Assembly: GCA_937885235.1 (NCBI GenBank)
Contig: CAKZZK010000312.1
Coordinates: 1-6,712 of the forward strand
From: an uncultured Treponema sp.
Lineage (GTDB): Bacteria > Spirochaetota > Spirochaetia > Treponematales > Treponemataceae
DNA: 6,712 nucleotides
Reading direction: 5' to 3'
Of this stretch, positions 6,140 through 6,712 are shown piece by piece. The number at the start of each line of letters is the position of its first letter. Position 1 is the stretch's first letter. A model generated the notes under the pieces. That model was not told the DNA's origin. It saw only the letters and a list, made by a program, of their open reading frames with translations, and did not search any database. Position numbers and translations under genes: made by a program.

Positions 6140-6180
6140 CGCGGCTCTGCCACGTAACACACATTTACGAGGATTTAGTT

Positions 6181-6712
6181 ATGTCATTATTTGAAGATTT
6201 TGAGGGCCGCATTCCGCAGGTGAACAAGGCTCTGAAGGCGTATGGTTTCAGCGAGGGCGAAAAGGGGCTGAACGAAGCCCGCGACCTGTGCAAGAACAAG
6301 GGATTTGATCCCTACGATATCTGCCAGAGCACGCAGCAGATTTGTTTTGAGGATGCCAAGTGGGCTTACGTGCTTGGTTCCGCAATCGCAATCAAGAAGG
6401 GCGAGAAGGCTGGTACCATCAGCGGTTCTGATGCCGCCGCCGCCATCGGCGAAGGATTGCAGGCGTTCTGTCTGCCGGGTTCTGTTGCCGATGACCGCCA
6501 AGTGGGCATTGGGCATGGCAACCTTGGTGCACGGCTTTTGAGCGAGGAGACGCAGTGTTTTGCATTCCTCGCCGGTCACGAGTCCTTTGCGGCTGCCGAG
6601 GGCGCTATCAAGATTGCCGCAAATGCAAATAAAGTGCGCAAGAACAAGCTTCGCGTCATCCTGAACGGTCTTGGAAAGGATGCCGCTCAGATTATCAGCC
6701 GCATCAACGGCT
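6181..6712 (+). CDS. GGGtGRT-family protein, N-terminal part (cut by window end)
   Basis: The first 177 codons of a gene continue past the window edge. From memory the family is about 330 aa, so roughly half is seen, and the name-giving GGGtGRT motif lies in the missing part. Recognition rests on strongly conserved stretches: the N-terminal MSLFEDFEGRI, CFEDAKWAY at 55-63, AIAIKKG at 68-74, GEGLQAFCLPGSVADDR at 90-106, GIGHGN at 109-114, CFAFLAGHESFAAAEGAI at 126-143, and VILNGLGKDAAQIISRING near the edge. There are Cys residues at 37, 48, 55, 97 and 126. No signal peptide is visible, so it should be cytoplasmic. An AGGA box lies 7 bases before ATG 6181. It shares the operon with the NifU-like gene 41 bases upstream, which suggests an Fe-S or related role, but I know of no assigned reaction. 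Confidence 0.85.
   Translation, partial: MSLFEDFEGRIPQVNKALKAYGFSEGEKGLNEARDLCKNKGFDPYDICQSTQQICFEDAKWAYVLGSAIAIKKGEKAGTISGSDAAAAIGEGLQAFCLPGSVADDRQVGIGHGNLGARLLSEETQCFAFLAGHESFAAAEGAIKIAANANKVRKNKLRVILNGLGKDAAQIISRING

Overview
The window looks like chromosomal DNA of a spirochaete, most likely a gut or rumen-type Treponema. This is inferred from three things: a binding lipoprotein with a relaxed lipobox (F-M-S-C) followed by a long Gly/Ser linker, a NifU-like/GGGtGRT gene pair that I associate with Treponema and Clostridia, and a base composition near 50% GC. No rRNA, tRNA or other phylogenetic marker is present, so the genus is not proven. There are no CRISPR arrays, insertion sequences, tRNAs or attachment sites that I can see.

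Left part (62-3281, minus strand): a carbohydrate ABC importer operon of the CUT1 type, transcribed right to left. It has an extended -10 promoter, a leader with a strong hairpin against the ribosome binding site, the substrate-binding lipoprotein (1855-3201), an intrinsic terminator/attenuator (1782-1809), then a MalF-type permease (882-1769) and a MalG-type permease (62-892) that overlap by 11 bases. No ATPase gene is present; such operons often borrow a shared MsmK/UgpC-type ATPase from elsewhere. The bases left of 62 hold no convincing gene start or terminator.

Middle part (3294-5287): two divergent units share a 105-base gap. To the left runs a 144-aa coiled-coil protein with a C-terminal zinc ribbon. 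It is followed by a short, apparently frameshifted gene (3294-3639) whose first 40 residues resemble the N-terminus of HipA-like proteins. To the right runs a membrane-bound GGDEF diguanylate cyclase. Both divergent promoters are close to consensus with 17-base spacers. In both cases the -10 box lies so close to the start codon that the mRNAs should be leaderless or nearly so.

Right part (5341-6712, plus strand): a near-consensus extended -10 promoter drives a NifU-like Fe-S scaffold protein (5438-6139). After 41 bases comes the N-terminal half of a GGGtGRT-family protein, cut by the window end. This two-gene cassette is conserved but, to my knowledge, poorly understood.

Functionally, the window joins sugar uptake, c-di-GMP signalling and Fe-S metabolism without an obvious common theme. 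The most interesting points are the paired leaderless divergent promoters, the hidden frameshifted HipA-like small gene, and the NifU-like/GGGtGRT cassette with a possible operator in its leader.
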